A stretch of DNA of 64,000 nt from Bicyclus anynana (GCF_947172395.1 NC_069105.1:3348001-3412000), one strand, 5' to 3'. Counted from the first letter of the stretch, positions 22,979-33,689 are shown. Numbers and translations: made by a program. Notes: generated from the letters alone by a model not told the origin.

Positions 22979-23040
22979 ACCTATATTTTATCCCCCACAA
23001 GAACGGGAACCACGGGGGTAAAACCGCGGTGTGGAGTCTA
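22979..23040 (+). mobile_element. Helitron-like 3' fragment
   Basis: AGAACGGGAACCACGGGGG then AAAACCGCGG, without the terminal CTAG. Confidence 0.4.
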
Positions 23041-23464
23041 CAATATTAATATACAAGAAAGGTAAAAGTGATACCAAGACCTGGTATACAAACGACACCC
23101 GGATACTCCGTTCGCATCTGAGACACGACCCGGGTAGCGGTACACCTCATCTCATGTGGTTTGTTTGAAGCCGTATCTCGTAACATCAACCCTTGCGTTC
23201 ATCAAACAGGCTTTTATAATTTATTCTCACAATATCTCTTACAAGGGTAATAAGAAAAGGATTTTTTTACTTGATGAGGGAAAACTTTGAAAAATATAAG
23301 AAGTACACAACAGAAACCTCTGCTAATAATTTAATTCTTATTATTTCTTAATTAATTAATTGATATGCTAAATGTATGTTTAAAGCTATTGACTGCGACT
23401 TCCACTACCACTACCCCTACCCCTACTCATCCAATTTTATAAAACAAACTATCATAAACATTAA

Positions 23465-23665
23465 TGATGTCAAAGTCAAAGACAAAATTCATTTATTTCA
23501 AATAAGCTTAGTTTACAAGCTCTTTCGAAACGTCAGGTAATAATATTAAGATAATGGTGATAATAATTATTCGAAAACTTAAAATTAAAGTAACGAGGGT
23601 TCCAAACGCGCCTTGGTCCGAGAAGAGCCCACAACTTTAGTTGGCAGTGTATTATAAAAACGTAT
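23465..23665 (-). mobile_element. LINE 3' end, Jockey-like, with (TTTGAC)n tail
   Basis: In sense it ends AAATAAATGAATTTTGTC and TTTGACTTTGACATC, a typical tail of this type. Confidence 0.65.
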
Positions 23666-24390
23666 GCAATTGCCCTTAAAAGAATTACTAATTTTTTGTA
23701 ACCTAGTGTGATGTGCAACAATTTTAATTTTATTTCTGACATTTATATTATTGCAATCACACCTTCTTTTAAAATTGCCTACGTTTTTATGTACATATAC
23801 TAAATTTTCAAATATATAAAATATGTAAAATTTGACATAAACGAAATCTGATTCTTTCTTGATCTTACAATTATCTTACAAATTTCTCTGAGTTCGTTAC
23901 AAATTAAACATGTAGCTTATGATATAATCTTTATCAAATAAAAATATCAAGTAAATCTTTTGTGAAGACGCCAATTTGGCAACAGGCGAACAAGTAATTA
24001 ATTGTTCTTTTTTACTCCATCTTTGTTTTGTTTTTGTACGTTCGTTAAGGTTCTTTTGTGTTTCCGCTGGCTGAGTTATTCCCTTGTTAGCGATATTATT
24101 ATAAGCTTACAAATAAAATAACCATCTTTTTCAGTGGCTAGCGTGTTTATAATTTAGATCTAGGACGTTTTATACTGAGGTATTATAATGGCCTCACTAT
24201 ACGGATAACTGACTCACCCAATTCCTTAACACACTGCGAAACTGACCAGATCCAGCCAAAGCGCTCAACCGAATACACTTGAAATCCACCGCGAGCTCTC
24301 TCAGAGATCGCTAACTGACAGACGTCCACAGACAAACAACTGACAGATAAACGACACGCACTCCTTGACGCTTCCAACAGATATCGCTTA

Positions 24391-24707
24391 ATCGGCGCAG
24401 TGGTATGCGCAGTGGATTTACAAGACAGAAGTCCTGGGTTCGATCCCCGGCTGGGCCGATTGAGGTTTTCGTAATTGGTCCAGGTCTGGCTGGTGGGAGG
24501 CTTCGGCCGTGGCTAGTTACCACCTTACCGACAAAGACGTACCGCCAAGCGATTTAGCGTTCCGGTACGATGTCGTGTAGAAACCGAAAAGAGTGTGGAT
24601 TTTCATCCTCCTAAAAAGTTAGCCCGCTTCCATCTTAGACTGCATCATCACTTACCATCAGGTGAGATTGTAATCAAGGGCTAACTTGTAAAGAATTAAA
24701 AAAAAAT
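24391..24707 (+). mobile_element. Metulj-like SINE, full length
   Basis: All boxes and the body are present. ATCGCT before the head (24384-24389 region) and after the A tail (24707-24712) is a likely target duplication. Confidence 0.85.
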
Positions 24708-24879
24708 CGCTACCATCCAATCCTCCGACAAATACAATACAATACAAACACGGAAGATCTTGTGGGCGTACCGTTTAAGCTTAAATAGGTATGTACAATT
24801 ATAACTTAAAAGGATATTAAGAATTAGGATAATAAACGTTATTAACTTTTTTTTTATAAATTAAAAAATTTATACAAAA

Positions 24880-24998
24880 AAAAAGAATCATTCAAATCGG
24901 TCCAGGCGTCTTAAAGTAATCGAGTAACATACACACAAAAAAAAACACAGACTCGAATTGAGAACCTCCTCCTTTTTTTGAAGTCGGTTAAAAATATA
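24880..24998 (-). repeat. Same repeat type, partial
   Basis: AACCTCCTCCTTTTTTTGAA followed by GTCGGTTAA is the reverse of the 10.2-kb end. Confidence 0.5.
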
Positions 24999-25090
24999 TT
25001 AACTCATTAGCTACTACCGCTTTTTTAAATAGTACATTTACAAATGCGTATCAAAAATTGCAGCAGTTAAGCTCACATTCATGCGAGTTT

Positions 25091-25139
25091 CAGTCCAGCA
25101 GCCGGTCACTAACATGATGTAAGAGACCAGTTGCTGGAC
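25091..25139. repeat. Imperfect hairpin AGTCCAGCAGCCGGTC/GACCAGTTGCTGGACT
   Basis: 14 of 16 positions pair; the loop is about 17 bases. A second short palindrome (GATGTAAGTACATC) follows at 25145-25158. Confidence 0.6.
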
Positions 25140-25332
25140 TGCACGATGTAAGTACATCGTTCGGTTCGTTCTATAACTGCCGAGAGTGACACTTCATAGC
25201 GCACGCTAAGCGTAACATAGCGACATCTATCGACGACATGGACAACAGTTACCTTGTCGCGGCAAGATAGCCAAACGAAACTGAAAATGCAAGGTGGGCC
25301 AATAGATGTGTCCAGAAGTTTATATGAAAAAA

Positions 25333-25337
25333 AGAAG
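25333..25337. repeat. Left target-site duplication AGAAG
   Basis: This is identical to 31594-31598 on the other side of the element. Five base pairs is the usual BEL/Pao duplication length. Confidence 0.9.
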
Positions 25338-25552
25338 TGTGCACAGCAGGACTGTATTACCATAGGTTGAATAATAAGTTGACTCCGATGTGTATGGAAA
25401 AATCACTTTAATTATGAGAAATATAAATTGAACATGTGTACATAGGCCGGTGGTCGGAAGGCAAGAGAGCAATTACAAATTATAATCGGCCGGCAGTGTT
25501 GCCAGCACGATTTTATACAATTCCTTTATTTACCATAATGTTGCCTGCAACA
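25338..25552 (-). repeat. 3' LTR of the BEL/Pao element
   Basis: This matches the 5' LTR over its full 215 bp with one substitution at 25471. The sense-strand sequence just before it (plus-strand 25553-25565) is only moderately purine-rich, so the polypurine tract is weak or unrecognised. Confidence 0.95.
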
Positions 25553-25736
25553 TGCTGCGGCCTCATGATGTTATGAACTATACAATTGTTAAATAATATG
25601 TAAACTGGAAATTTAAACATTTTACAAGTTAAGTTTAGTTGTTGCTTACAATGTTAAATTTAAAATTTTCTTAATAATAAACATTCTTATAATAATTAAA
25701 TACTAATTGGAATCTATTGGCAATACACATATTTTG

Positions 25737-28700
25737 TTAATGGCTCGAATGTGTGTTTTTTTTATTTGGGGTCATGACCTCGACGGCCCTGACCTTTCCA
25801 TCGTGACCAGGACATAATCTTACAATTCGTGCCATGGGCCAGTACATAGGATATAAATTATCATCCTTTAGAATAACTAAACTTCCTACTTTAACATTAT
25901 TCTGGTCTTGGCGCCATTTTGGCCTATTTTGGAGAATATTTAAATAATATTTATGCCAAACCTTCCAAAATTGTTGTTTTAAATTAGTACATAGCTGCCA
26001 AAACTTAAGTTTATTTTTAGGTACATTAATTAAATTGTTTTCTGGATACATAGTTAACGCACTACCAATAATAAAGTGACCAGGTGTTAAATAACAAAAG
26101 TCATCTGGATCAGATGAGAGTGATAACAATGGTCTTGAATTAAGTACAGCTTCAATCTCACAAAGAACTGTGTTAAGCTGTTCATATGTTAATAAGCTAT
26201 TTTGTACAACTCGCCTTAAATGGTATTTTGTACTTTTAACTGCTGCCTCCCAGAGACCACCAAACGTAGGAGAATAGCACGGAATGAAATGGAAATTTAT
26301 ACCTTGTTCTGCAGCAAATTTTTGTACGTTTGCCTGGTGATACTGAGATGCATGCAGCTTATACAATTCATTTAATTGGTTGCTAGCCGATTTGAATGAG
26401 CTAAAATTGTCACAGTGGACCTGGCTGGGCTTTCCACGTCTGCTTATTTGCCTTTTGAGACAGCCTAGAAATGTTTCTGTGGTTAAGTCCGAAGCCAGTT
26501 CTAAGTGAACTGCCTTCGTGGTAAAGCATACAAAAACGCATATATAACCTTTTCCGACTACAGAGCGTCTAATTCGCGATAGCTTGACGTCTACAGGCCC
26601 AGCAAAATCCAAGCCGATAACCTGGAACGGTCGGCTCGTGGCTGTGACACGGCTGGCTGGCAGAGAGCCCATTAGCTGTTGAGCAGCTGTCGCCTTATTT
26701 CTAAAACATATAATACATTTGTGGGTTATTTTCTTAATATGTAATAAGCCATTTACAATCCAAAATTTTTGGTTTAAACTTGAAAGCAGAAGCTTAGGTC
26801 CTGCATGCAGTAATCTTTCATGTTCGCTTTTAATAATCAAGCTAGTAATTAAAGAGTCCTTTGGTAGGATAACAGGATGTTTTTGTGACAGTGGTATGGC
26901 AGCATGGTGGAGCCTCCCACCTACACGTAAAAGACCTAGCTTATCAATGAAAGGATGTAGGTTCACAAGAGTTCCTTTTAAATTATTGCCTTTGCAAAGT
27001 GCATTAATTTCAGATTTGAAATGGACACCTTGTTCATGTTTAACTATAACCATTAAGGCATTTTCAAGCTCTGAGCTTGTTAAATATTTACTATTTATTT
27101 TATTTTTATGTTTATTTACATTATTCAAAAATCTTAACATATAAGCCATGAGCCTAATGATTTTTGTAATATTAGAATAATTATATAATTGTTTGAAAAT
27201 ATATTCAATAGAATTTGATGATTGGTCATCAGAAAGCACTAAGCAAGGCCTCACCTCGGGTATAATGCTGGGGAGCTCTGGTTTACAGCAATCAAAATTG
27301 TACTCACTGTTATGTAGAAACTGTGGCCCGTTCCACCATAACTGGCACCGGTTCAGCTCGCCTGGCTTTAGTCCTCTGCTGATGAGGTCGGCAGGATTTT
27401 CTTTGGTGTTGACATAAAGCCATGACCATGCACCTGTAGCCTGACGAATGACACTCACTCTGTTCGCTATATAAGCTTGAAGCTGCATCAATTCAGTGTC
27501 AATCCATGCAAGAACAATCTTTGAATCACTGAATAGATATACATCCTTTATTTTAACCTTAAGCTTAAGTGAATCATATGTTTTTGCCATTAACTTAGAT
27601 AACAAGAGTGCAGCATTCAATTCAAGCCTTGGCACTGTCATGCCCTTCTTTTGAATAGGATTTATTCTAGATTTCGAACAGAGCAAGTAAGCATTTGAGT
27701 TACCTAATTTGTTGACTCGCAGGTATACACAGCAACCGTAGGCCGTGGAACTCGAAGCATCAGCAAATCCCACCAGCTCTGCGGTCTCATTTTCTGAAAT
27801 ATCTATATTTCTACTTAGTTTAATTGGCTCCATTGCTAATAGATCAGCTGTAAACTGTAGCCACTCTTCTTGAATGTTAAGAGGGGGAGTGGAATTCCAA
27901 TCAATATTTTGTAGCCATAATTTTTGCATGATGACCTTTGCTGTTACTATAATAGGACTTGCAAACCCCATAGGGTCGTAGAACCTACCTATGTAACTTA
28001 ATATTCTTCTTTTTGTTATTTCTTTAGGGTTAAACGGTTCAGGGGATGATATTATAAAGTTATCATCTATAACATTAATGCGCAGCCCTAAAGCTTTCAT
28101 GTCGAAATTTTCTTTTTGCAAATCTAAACTACAAAAATGTTGTTGCTCAGTCTGTGGTATATCTGACAGTATGCTTTTATTATTTGAGGCCCACTTGTGT
28201 GTATGAAATCCACCTAGACTGAGTATTTCGCGTAGTTGATTCCTTGCAGTTATAACTGAGTTGAAATCATGATCTGTGTAAAGAATATCATCAATATATG
28301 TATGATTATTAATTATGTTGGAAGCTAGGGGATACAAATTTTCGTACCTAATTGCTAGCTCCTTTAAACAACGTGTTGCCAAGTAACTAGAGCTTTTTAA
28401 ACCGTATGTTACTGTGTCTAATCTAATACATTTAATTGATTCACTTGGATTGTCTCTCCAAAGTATGTTTTGTAGAGAAGTGAATTTGGGATCAATTTTT
28501 ATATTGCGGAACATATGTTTGATGTCCGTTGTGAATGTATATTTGCCAAATCTGAATAGCATGAGTATATCAAAAAGATCTTTTTGCACTACCGGTCCAT
28601 TGAGTTGTAAACTGTTTAAGCTGACCTTCTTGTCAGTTTTCATTGAAGCATCAAATACACACCGAAGTCGGGTTGTACTTGAATTTTCATTTATTACTGC

Positions 28701-30890
28701 ATGATGGGGTAAATAGTAAGTTGCTTGTTTGTTTATGTCATACAGTTCAATGTCCATATAATGACCATGGTTAAGTGATAAGTATTCATGGATAAATCTT
28801 TGATATTGCATGAATAGATTTGGATTTGAATGCAATTTCTTTTCTAAATTTAAAAATCTCTTTAAAGCAAGGTGAAAGGATTTGCCTAATATACCATTAA
28901 TATCTTCTAAAGGTAATTTCAATGGTAAGGCAACTTGAAAGTGATTATTTTCTAATTTGACAGAGCTTTGAAATATTTGTTCACACAGCTCCTGTTCAGA
29001 AGTTTTTTCATGGAATAATTCTGGGACCTTTTCATAAGACCAAAACTGAGAAATTGTTTTTTGTATATCTAGCTCACATTTTAATGCTACTTTGTGACAA
29101 GATGGTTTGGATAAATCGACTGGCAAACCTCCTCCTATTATGTGACCAAATAGTGTTGGAAATATGTGTAATTCAAACCCTGGAGACCCTTGTGATGTAG
29201 TGTGACACGAAGCAGTAGGGAGAACCTGTTGTGACCCGTGAGGATCACTTGCAGCTGGTGAGCTGAGGTTCATTGGCACCACCACCACGCTCTGATTGCT
29301 CGGCAACAGGGTCTGGAAAAACACATCCGCACCAATGAGTATATGTATTTCACTTGGTACATTGAACTGTTCATCGGCTAAAGTTATATTATTTGGTATG
29401 TGAATTTTGGAAATATCAATGTTACTCTGGGGAAGTTTACAAGTTATATTTTCTACTACATGACAGTTGATGATTTTTTTGAACGGAATGTGCATAGAAT
29501 GCACCTCTAATGGGATGCAGTACTTTGTATTATTTTTAGTGTTAGATATGCCAATAATATTTGTGTTATTGGGTGTGGGAGTCAAACCTAATATTTTTAT
29601 GACCTTTGAGGTCACTAACGATACCTGTGAACCGCTATCTAGTAAAGCCTTGATGCGGTACTCTCGGCCATTCTTGCTGAACACCTTTACTCTTGCTGTG
29701 GGCAGGAGTACATTATTATCAATGTTGCCTGTCAAAGTAACAGGAGGTGCCAGGGCGGGAGAATTGCAGACTAAGCTGTTGTGACAGCCCTTGCAGTCTG
29801 AACATCGGAAGTGAAACCTACATTTGCCCTTATGTGTACCTAAACATGTAATACAAAGTTTATTCTTTTCTATGAATAATATTCTTTCCTGTGCTGTCAA
29901 TAAATAGAATTTTTTACATTTAAAAAGTTTATGTTCTTTGGACTTACAGTAACTGCATGATGATCCCTGCGTGGCGAGAGCTGCTACCCGTGAGTTACCA
30001 GCAGTGTGACCTTGCTCAGCATTTTCTAAAGCCAAGGCCCGTTTCTCAAGGTACTGGAGAAACTCTTCCAGGCTCGGCTTGTTATCAGAGCTTCTATCCA
30101 TTTGGTAGGCTCTCGTTGTAAAGCTATCTAGTTTACGGGAGAAAATGCAAAGAAGTATGGGACTCCAATGTATTACATTAGGCTCATGAATGCTTATGGC
30201 AGCTAATTGTTGTCTAATACATGACACAAAGTCTCTTAAATTACTAGCCGTGGACTTAGTGATACATTTTAAATCTAACAAATGGCTTATGTGTTCATTC
30301 ACAATTTTATACTTATTTTCATACCTATTTTCTAATAATTTGAGTGCTTCACTATAGCTTTCAGGGGTTATTGGTAAATTTTTAACTAAGTCTAAAGGTT
30401 CACCTATGAGATATGATCTTAAGTAGTATAATTTTTGTATGACGTCTAGACTTGAATTATTATGTATCATTGATTTAAAAAGGCTTATGAATGGTATATA
30501 CTCGGTGAATTTACCGTTAAACTGTTGGATGTCCACGGGAGGTAAGTGAGTTTTTGCCGCTACACTCGGTTGAGCAACTGAATTGGTTGAAGACGCGGGT
30601 GCAAACCCACGTTGCGCAATCGCCTTGTTTAACATCGTTACCATTTTGTAAAACTTTTCTTCGACGACGTCCACGCACTCCTCATCTTTGGGATTCAAAT
30701 GTAAAATGTCTTTACACAAGTCTTCGTATTCATTAAAAGTTTTTTCCAGTCGGTCGCGCCGAACCATGAGTTCCTCCACGTGGTTCTTTAGTAGATTTGC
30801 CTCTTCTGCTTCTAAATACTGATAAAGCCGCGTGATTGTGCGCTTTGCGTAACCGCGTGCTACATTCTTCCTTGATAATTCGTCCTCCAT
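25737..30890 (-). CDS. BEL/Pao LTR retrotransposon gag-pol polyprotein, intact
   Basis: A single 1717-codon frame encodes the whole polyprotein for particle assembly, cDNA synthesis and integration. Seen in order: an N-terminal gag-like region (about 1-300); a CX2CX4HX4C zinc knuckle at C312-C315-H320-C325, followed by a second Cys/His cluster near 346-376; an aspartic protease with DSG at 418-420 and a downstream ILIGAD at 517-522; reverse transcriptase with TTDI around D789 and YIDD at 865-868; RNase H with D1044, E1090, D1122 and D1168; integrase zinc binding H1357, H1362, C1392, C1395; a catalytic D1428, D1494, E1548 triad; and a C-terminal domain to 1717. This order, integrase last and a retropepsin of DUF1758 type, is typical of BEL/Pao. 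The start ATG has A at -3, and the length is normal for the group. No stop or frameshift interrupts it. There is no envelope gene. It lies between two LTRs on the minus strand. Family assignment is from recalled motifs; confidence is high. Confidence 0.96.
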   Translation of the reverse strand: MEDELSRKNVARGYAKRTITRLYQYLEAEEANLLKNHVEELMVRRDRLEKTFNEYEDLCKDILHLNPKDEECVDVVEEKFYKMVTMLNKAIAQRGFAPASSTNSVAQPSVAAKTHLPPVDIQQFNGKFTEYIPFISLFKSMIHNNSSLDVIQKLYYLRSYLIGEPLDLVKNLPITPESYSEALKLLENRYENKYKIVNEHISHLLDLKCITKSTASNLRDFVSCIRQQLAAISIHEPNVIHWSPILLCIFSRKLDSFTTRAYQMDRSSDNKPSLEEFLQYLEKRALALENAEQGHTAGNSRVAALATQGSSCSYCKSKEHKLFKCKKFYLLTAQERILFIEKNKLCITCLGTHKGKCRFHFRCSDCKGCHNSLVCNSPALAPPVTLTGNIDNNVLLPTARVKVFSKNGREYRIKALLDSGSQVSLVTSKVIKILGLTPTPNNTNIIGISNTKNNTKYCIPLEVHSMHIPFKKIINCHVVENITCKLPQSNIDISKIHIPNNITLADEQFNVPSEIHILIGADVFFQTLLPSNQSVVVVPMNLSSPAASDPHGSQQVLPTASCHTTSQGSPGFELHIFPTLFGHIIGGGLPVDLSKPSCHKVALKCELDIQKTISQFWSYEKVPELFHEKTSEQELCEQIFQSSVKLENNHFQVALPLKLPLEDINGILGKSFHLALKRFLNLEKKLHSNPNLFMQYQRFIHEYLSLNHGHYMDIELYDINKQATYYLPHHAVINENSSTTRLRCVFDASMKTDKKVSLNSLQLNGPVVQKDLFDILMLFRFGKYTFTTDIKHMFRNIKIDPKFTSLQNILWRDNPSESIKCIRLDTVTYGLKSSSYLATRCLKELAIRYENLYPLASNIINNHTYIDDILYTDHDFNSVITARNQLREILSLGGFHTHKWASNNKSILSDIPQTEQQHFCSLDLQKENFDMKALGLRINVIDDNFIISSPEPFNPKEITKRRILSYIGRFYDPMGFASPIIVTAKVIMQKLWLQNIDWNSTPPLNIQEEWLQFTADLLAMEPIKLSRNIDISENETAELVGFADASSSTAYGCCVYLRVNKLGNSNAYLLCSKSRINPIQKKGMTVPRLELNAALLLSKLMAKTYDSLKLKVKIKDVYLFSDSKIVLAWIDTELMQLQAYIANRVSVIRQATGAWSWLYVNTKENPADLISRGLKPGELNRCQLWWNGPQFLHNSEYNFDCCKPELPSIIPEVRPCLVLSDDQSSNSIEYIFKQLYNYSNITKIIRLMAYMLRFLNNVNKHKNKINSKYLTSSELENALMVIVKHEQGVHFKSEINALCKGNNLKGTLVNLHPFIDKLGLLRVGGRLHHAAIPLSQKHPVILPKDSLITSLIIKSEHERLLHAGPKLLLSSLNQKFWIVNGLLHIKKITHKCIICFRNKATAAQQLMGSLPASRVTATSRPFQVIGLDFAGPVDVKLSRIRRSVVGKGYICVFVCFTTKAVHLELASDLTTETFLGCLKRQISRRGKPSQVHCDNFSSFKSASNQLNELYKLHASQYHQANVQKFAAEQGINFHFIPCYSPTFGGLWEAAVKSTKYHLRRVVQNSLLTYEQLNTVLCEIEAVLNSRPLLSLSSDPDDFCYLTPGHFIIGSALTMYPENNLINVPKNKLKFWQLCTNLKQQFWKVWHKYYLNILQNRPKWRQDQNNVKVGSLVILKDDNLYPMYWPMARIVRLCPGHDGKVRAVEVMTPNKKNTHSSH

Positions 30891-31360
30891 TATGATTTAC
30901 GACGTATATACTAATAGGTATTTCCGAAATACACTGATTTATGGTTGCTATTGCTCGAATAACGCCACTGAGTTATGATATAACTTTTTTGAACAGAAAT
31001 TGCTATTCACTTTAGTATTAGCACTGATTTTACTTTTAGTTTTAATGCAATAAAGAGACTTGATACACTGCGCAGACGACGATGACAAAATGGCGCGGGG
31101 CGCCGTCCCTCGTCTCGATGATGTTGCGTTCGCCACGTTTTTACCTCGTGGTCGTAGCGCTGGCGCGATGCTGCTTTCTCCCTCACTCCCACTGGCGACG
31201 TATCTCTGCTTTGCGCTCTCACGCGTTGGCTCACGGTAGATTATAGATGAATATTGCGTAAGTCAATCAGAGCGGCAACGTCGCGTTGCGGACCTTTGTC
31301 TTTTTGCAAATGTTTGATTCTCAATAATGAAAGCGTATTTTACCTCTTGCTGTCTTCAAT

Positions 31361-31378
31361 CGGAGGGCCGAAGGACCA
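31361..31378 (-). promoter_or_regulatory. Putative tRNA primer-binding site of the BEL/Pao element
   Basis: Immediately downstream of the 5' LTR the sense strand reads TGGTCCTTCGGCCCTCC. TGG is the complement of a tRNA CCA end. The first ten bases fit, from memory, the 3' end of insect tRNA-Tyr (CGAAGGACCA). Beyond ten bases the match weakens, so the tRNA identity is tentative. Confidence 0.6.
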
Positions 31379-31593
31379 TGTGCACAGCAGGACTGTATTA
31401 CCATAGGTTGAATAATAAGTTGACTCCGATGTGTATGGAAAAATCACTTTAATTATGAGAAATATAAATTGAACATGTGTACATAGGCCGGTGGTCGGAA
31501 GGCAAGAGAGCGATTACAAATTATAATCGGCCGGCAGTGTTGCCAGCACGATTTTATACAATTCCTTTATTTACCATAATGTTGCCTGCAACA
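31379..31593 (-). repeat. 5' LTR of the BEL/Pao element
   Basis: This is upstream of gag-pol in element sense. It starts TGTTGCAGGCAACA, a 6-bp inverted repeat with a 2-base centre, and ends CTGTGCACA. A TATAAAA-like box lies near the start in sense orientation and is a possible promoter; the LTR presumably drives element transcription. Confidence 0.95.
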
Positions 31594-31598
31594 AGAAG
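31594..31598. repeat. Right target-site duplication AGAAG
   Basis: This matches 25333-25337. It abuts the end of a minus-strand LINE tail, so the element landed at that LINE's 3' end. Confidence 0.9.
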
Positions 31599-31740
31599 AA
31601 ATACTTTATTGCACACAAAAATACAATTATAAATTGATAATTTAAACTTAGCATGCAAAGGCATCCTAATAAGTAATCTCTACCAGGCAACCCCTGACGA
31701 GAGAAGTTGCGAAGAAAGAGCGAAGGTGCAACGGGTACAT
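31599..31740 (-). mobile_element. LINE 3' end at the BEL/Pao insertion point
   Basis: AAATACTTTATTGCACAC and CTCTACCAGGCAACCCC resemble 48120-48245. The BEL/Pao element sits at its extreme 3' end. Confidence 0.55.
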
Positions 31741-31855
31741 TATATGTAATATATATAAATAATTAAATAAATATATGTACGTAAATATGATATTAAAATT
31801 AACATATGTATTAAATAATATATTACAACTAAAAAAAAGTATATATATATTATAT

Positions 31856-31957
31856 ATATATGCTATTCATATATTGTTATTTATGTAGTATATATATATA
31901 TATAGAATATATATATTATATATATATACTACATAAATAACAATATATGAATAGCAT
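31856..31957. repeat. AT-rich palindrome with ~41-bp arms
   Basis: ATGCTATTCATATATTG (from 31860) pairs perfectly with the segment ending 31957; the centre is (TA)n. Likely cruciform-forming. Confidence 0.8.
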
Positions 31958-32130
31958 AACGTTAACCGTTGGCACAGCGCACGCAACGAAAGCTCATTTT
32001 TTTGTATTCTCTACAAGTTAACTCTTGCCTTTATAGTCAAGGGTTAACATGATAAATGTTCAAAGCTATTAGGCGAGACTTCGTCTACGACTCTACTCAT
32101 CATATTATATATATATATATATATATATAT

Positions 32131-32132
32131 AG

Positions 32133-32172
<40 letters not shown>

Positions 32173-32174
32173 CT
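32131..32174. repeat. 44-bp palindrome of AGATTTTA(TA)nTAAAATCT
   Basis: Self-complementary over its whole length and preceded by another (TA)n run (32105-32130). Confidence 0.8.
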
Positions 32175-32330
32175 TTACTAATATTATAAAGAGGTAAAGT
32201 TTGTAAGTTTGTAACATTCTTTAAATGGGGTAATCTTTGGAACTACTAAACCGATTTCAAAAATTCTTTCACCGGTAGAATGCTACGTTATCGAGTGCTA
32301 TAGGCTATATTTTATGTAGGCATCGTATAT
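32172..32330 (+). mobile_element. Helitron-like 5' fragment, second type
   Basis: TCTTTACTAATATTATAAAG then AACTACTAAACCGATTTCAA; it is lost after TATAGGCTATATTTTATG. Confidence 0.55.
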
Positions 32331-33689
32331 ATTGACAGAGTTATCATACAGATCGAACCAAAATTCATTATAAACAGACTTATTCGCATACGCTGCCTTA
32401 TCCATTGTGTAAAATTGAAAGAGGAAATGTAGTTAATTGAAAAAGTGCATGCGATGACAAACATTGGTATTTCGTTCTTTGTCCGTAAGAAAGTCTTATT
32501 AGTCCCCGCCTGCAAAGCAAATATATAAATATAAATATAAAAATATTCACTTATTGCTTATGTTATTTTATTTATAGTTTATTTTATGTTTATTTCATGT
32601 TACGTATACTTTACATAACAGATAAAAAATTTGATTTTGAGTAGTTTTAATTTAAATTCAATTAATAAATGAAATGGCAAGGGGTCTACGACACAAAAAA
32701 GTTTGGGGAACTCTGATCTAAAGTAATAAACTTATCAGCTGTATTATAAAACTTAAAAGTTTGTTCATTACCTGATTTCACCTGCTTAGTTTACAAAAAA
32801 TACCTCTTTGTATAGATGTATCGAAAATGATATATCAAAATAAATACTTAAATTTATTTCAAGCTTCAAACTTGCACATAATAATAAAACTAGTTAAATT
32901 AACTAATGAAATACTACCTACATAATCTATATATACTATATATTTATAAAAGAAAGTCGTGTTAGTTACTCCACTTATAACTCAAGAACGGCTAAATCGA
33001 TTTAGCTGAAAATTGGCATGGAGGTAGTTTAGAGCCAGGAGAAGGACATAGGATACTTTTATTTTGTAGGGGTAGGGTAGAGGTAGTTGAAAGTTTACAT
33101 CGAGTTTACGGACGAAGTCGTGGGCGTCCGCTAGTATTATATAAAACAACTAGATAGTAATAAATAGGTAACCAATGTCTCTTGAAAGCGCAAAGTTAAA
33201 ATTAACCGCCGCGACGAAAGTCCGGTATTAAACGATAGACCGTACAACATTATCTAGGGATATAAATTAGACGCCGTTGTATCCACACAGTTAATTTAAA
33301 TTACGGCACACTAATTGCTCAAACTAAAATTCAACGCCCAAAATGCCAGTTCTGTAAAGAGGGTCCCGATATTAATGTTATTTAACAAGTTCGTGTTGTA
33401 TTATTGGACAAAGAGACAGTGTAGGTCAGACCTTTGTTTTATAAAAGCTGTTTGACAGCCCATCCTTCTTGTATAAGTTAAGTAAGGTGGGCCTTTTTGG
33501 AATTTGAGTTTTGGCGGCTCTGGTAGGTGGCAGGTTTCAAGTCCAGATCCTCATTTACCAGGTATGAAACGTATTTTTTTGATATTTTCAACGAGTTATC
33601 ATGTCCTCAGTCGCCAAATTGTTATTTAATAATTAAATTTAGTTAAGAGCTTAAAACCTGATCTATATCACTTAGCTTCGTGATATTTT
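32331..33689. other. Unassigned outside the Helitron-like element
   Basis: 32331-32925 and 33135-33689 are AT-rich with no recognised gene or repeat. Confidence 0.5.
32926..33134 (+). mobile_element. Helitron-like element, second type, complete
   Basis: A|TCTATATATACTATATAT start and GGGCGTCCGCTAG|T end, with AAGAACGGCTAAATCGATTT internally and two GGGGTAGGGTAG-like units. Confidence 0.65.

Larger units (their letters stand above)
23666..25090. other. Unassigned outside the listed SINE and repeat
   Basis: 23666-24390 holds nothing recognised beyond short frames. Confidence 0.5.
25338..31593 (-). mobile_element. Complete BEL/Pao LTR retrotransposon
   Basis: The 6256-bp element is bounded by two 215-bp direct repeats beginning TG and ending CA, and flanked by identical 5-bp sequences AGAAG (25333-25337 and 31594-31598). 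The two LTRs differ at one base (A25471 against G31512). In element sense the order is 5' LTR (31593-31379), a 488-bp leader with primer site, the gag-pol frame, a 184-bp 3' region and the 3' LTR (25552-25338). Near-identical LTRs and an open frame indicate a recent insertion that may still be competent. Confidence 0.96.

Noticed and set aside
26719..29784. Plus-strand frames of 74-141 codons opposite gag-pol
   Set aside because: They are antisense to an intact, motif-rich coding frame.
31007..31234. 75-codon frame upstream of gag
   Set aside because: It lies in the retrotransposon leader, with no motif and no expected protein there.
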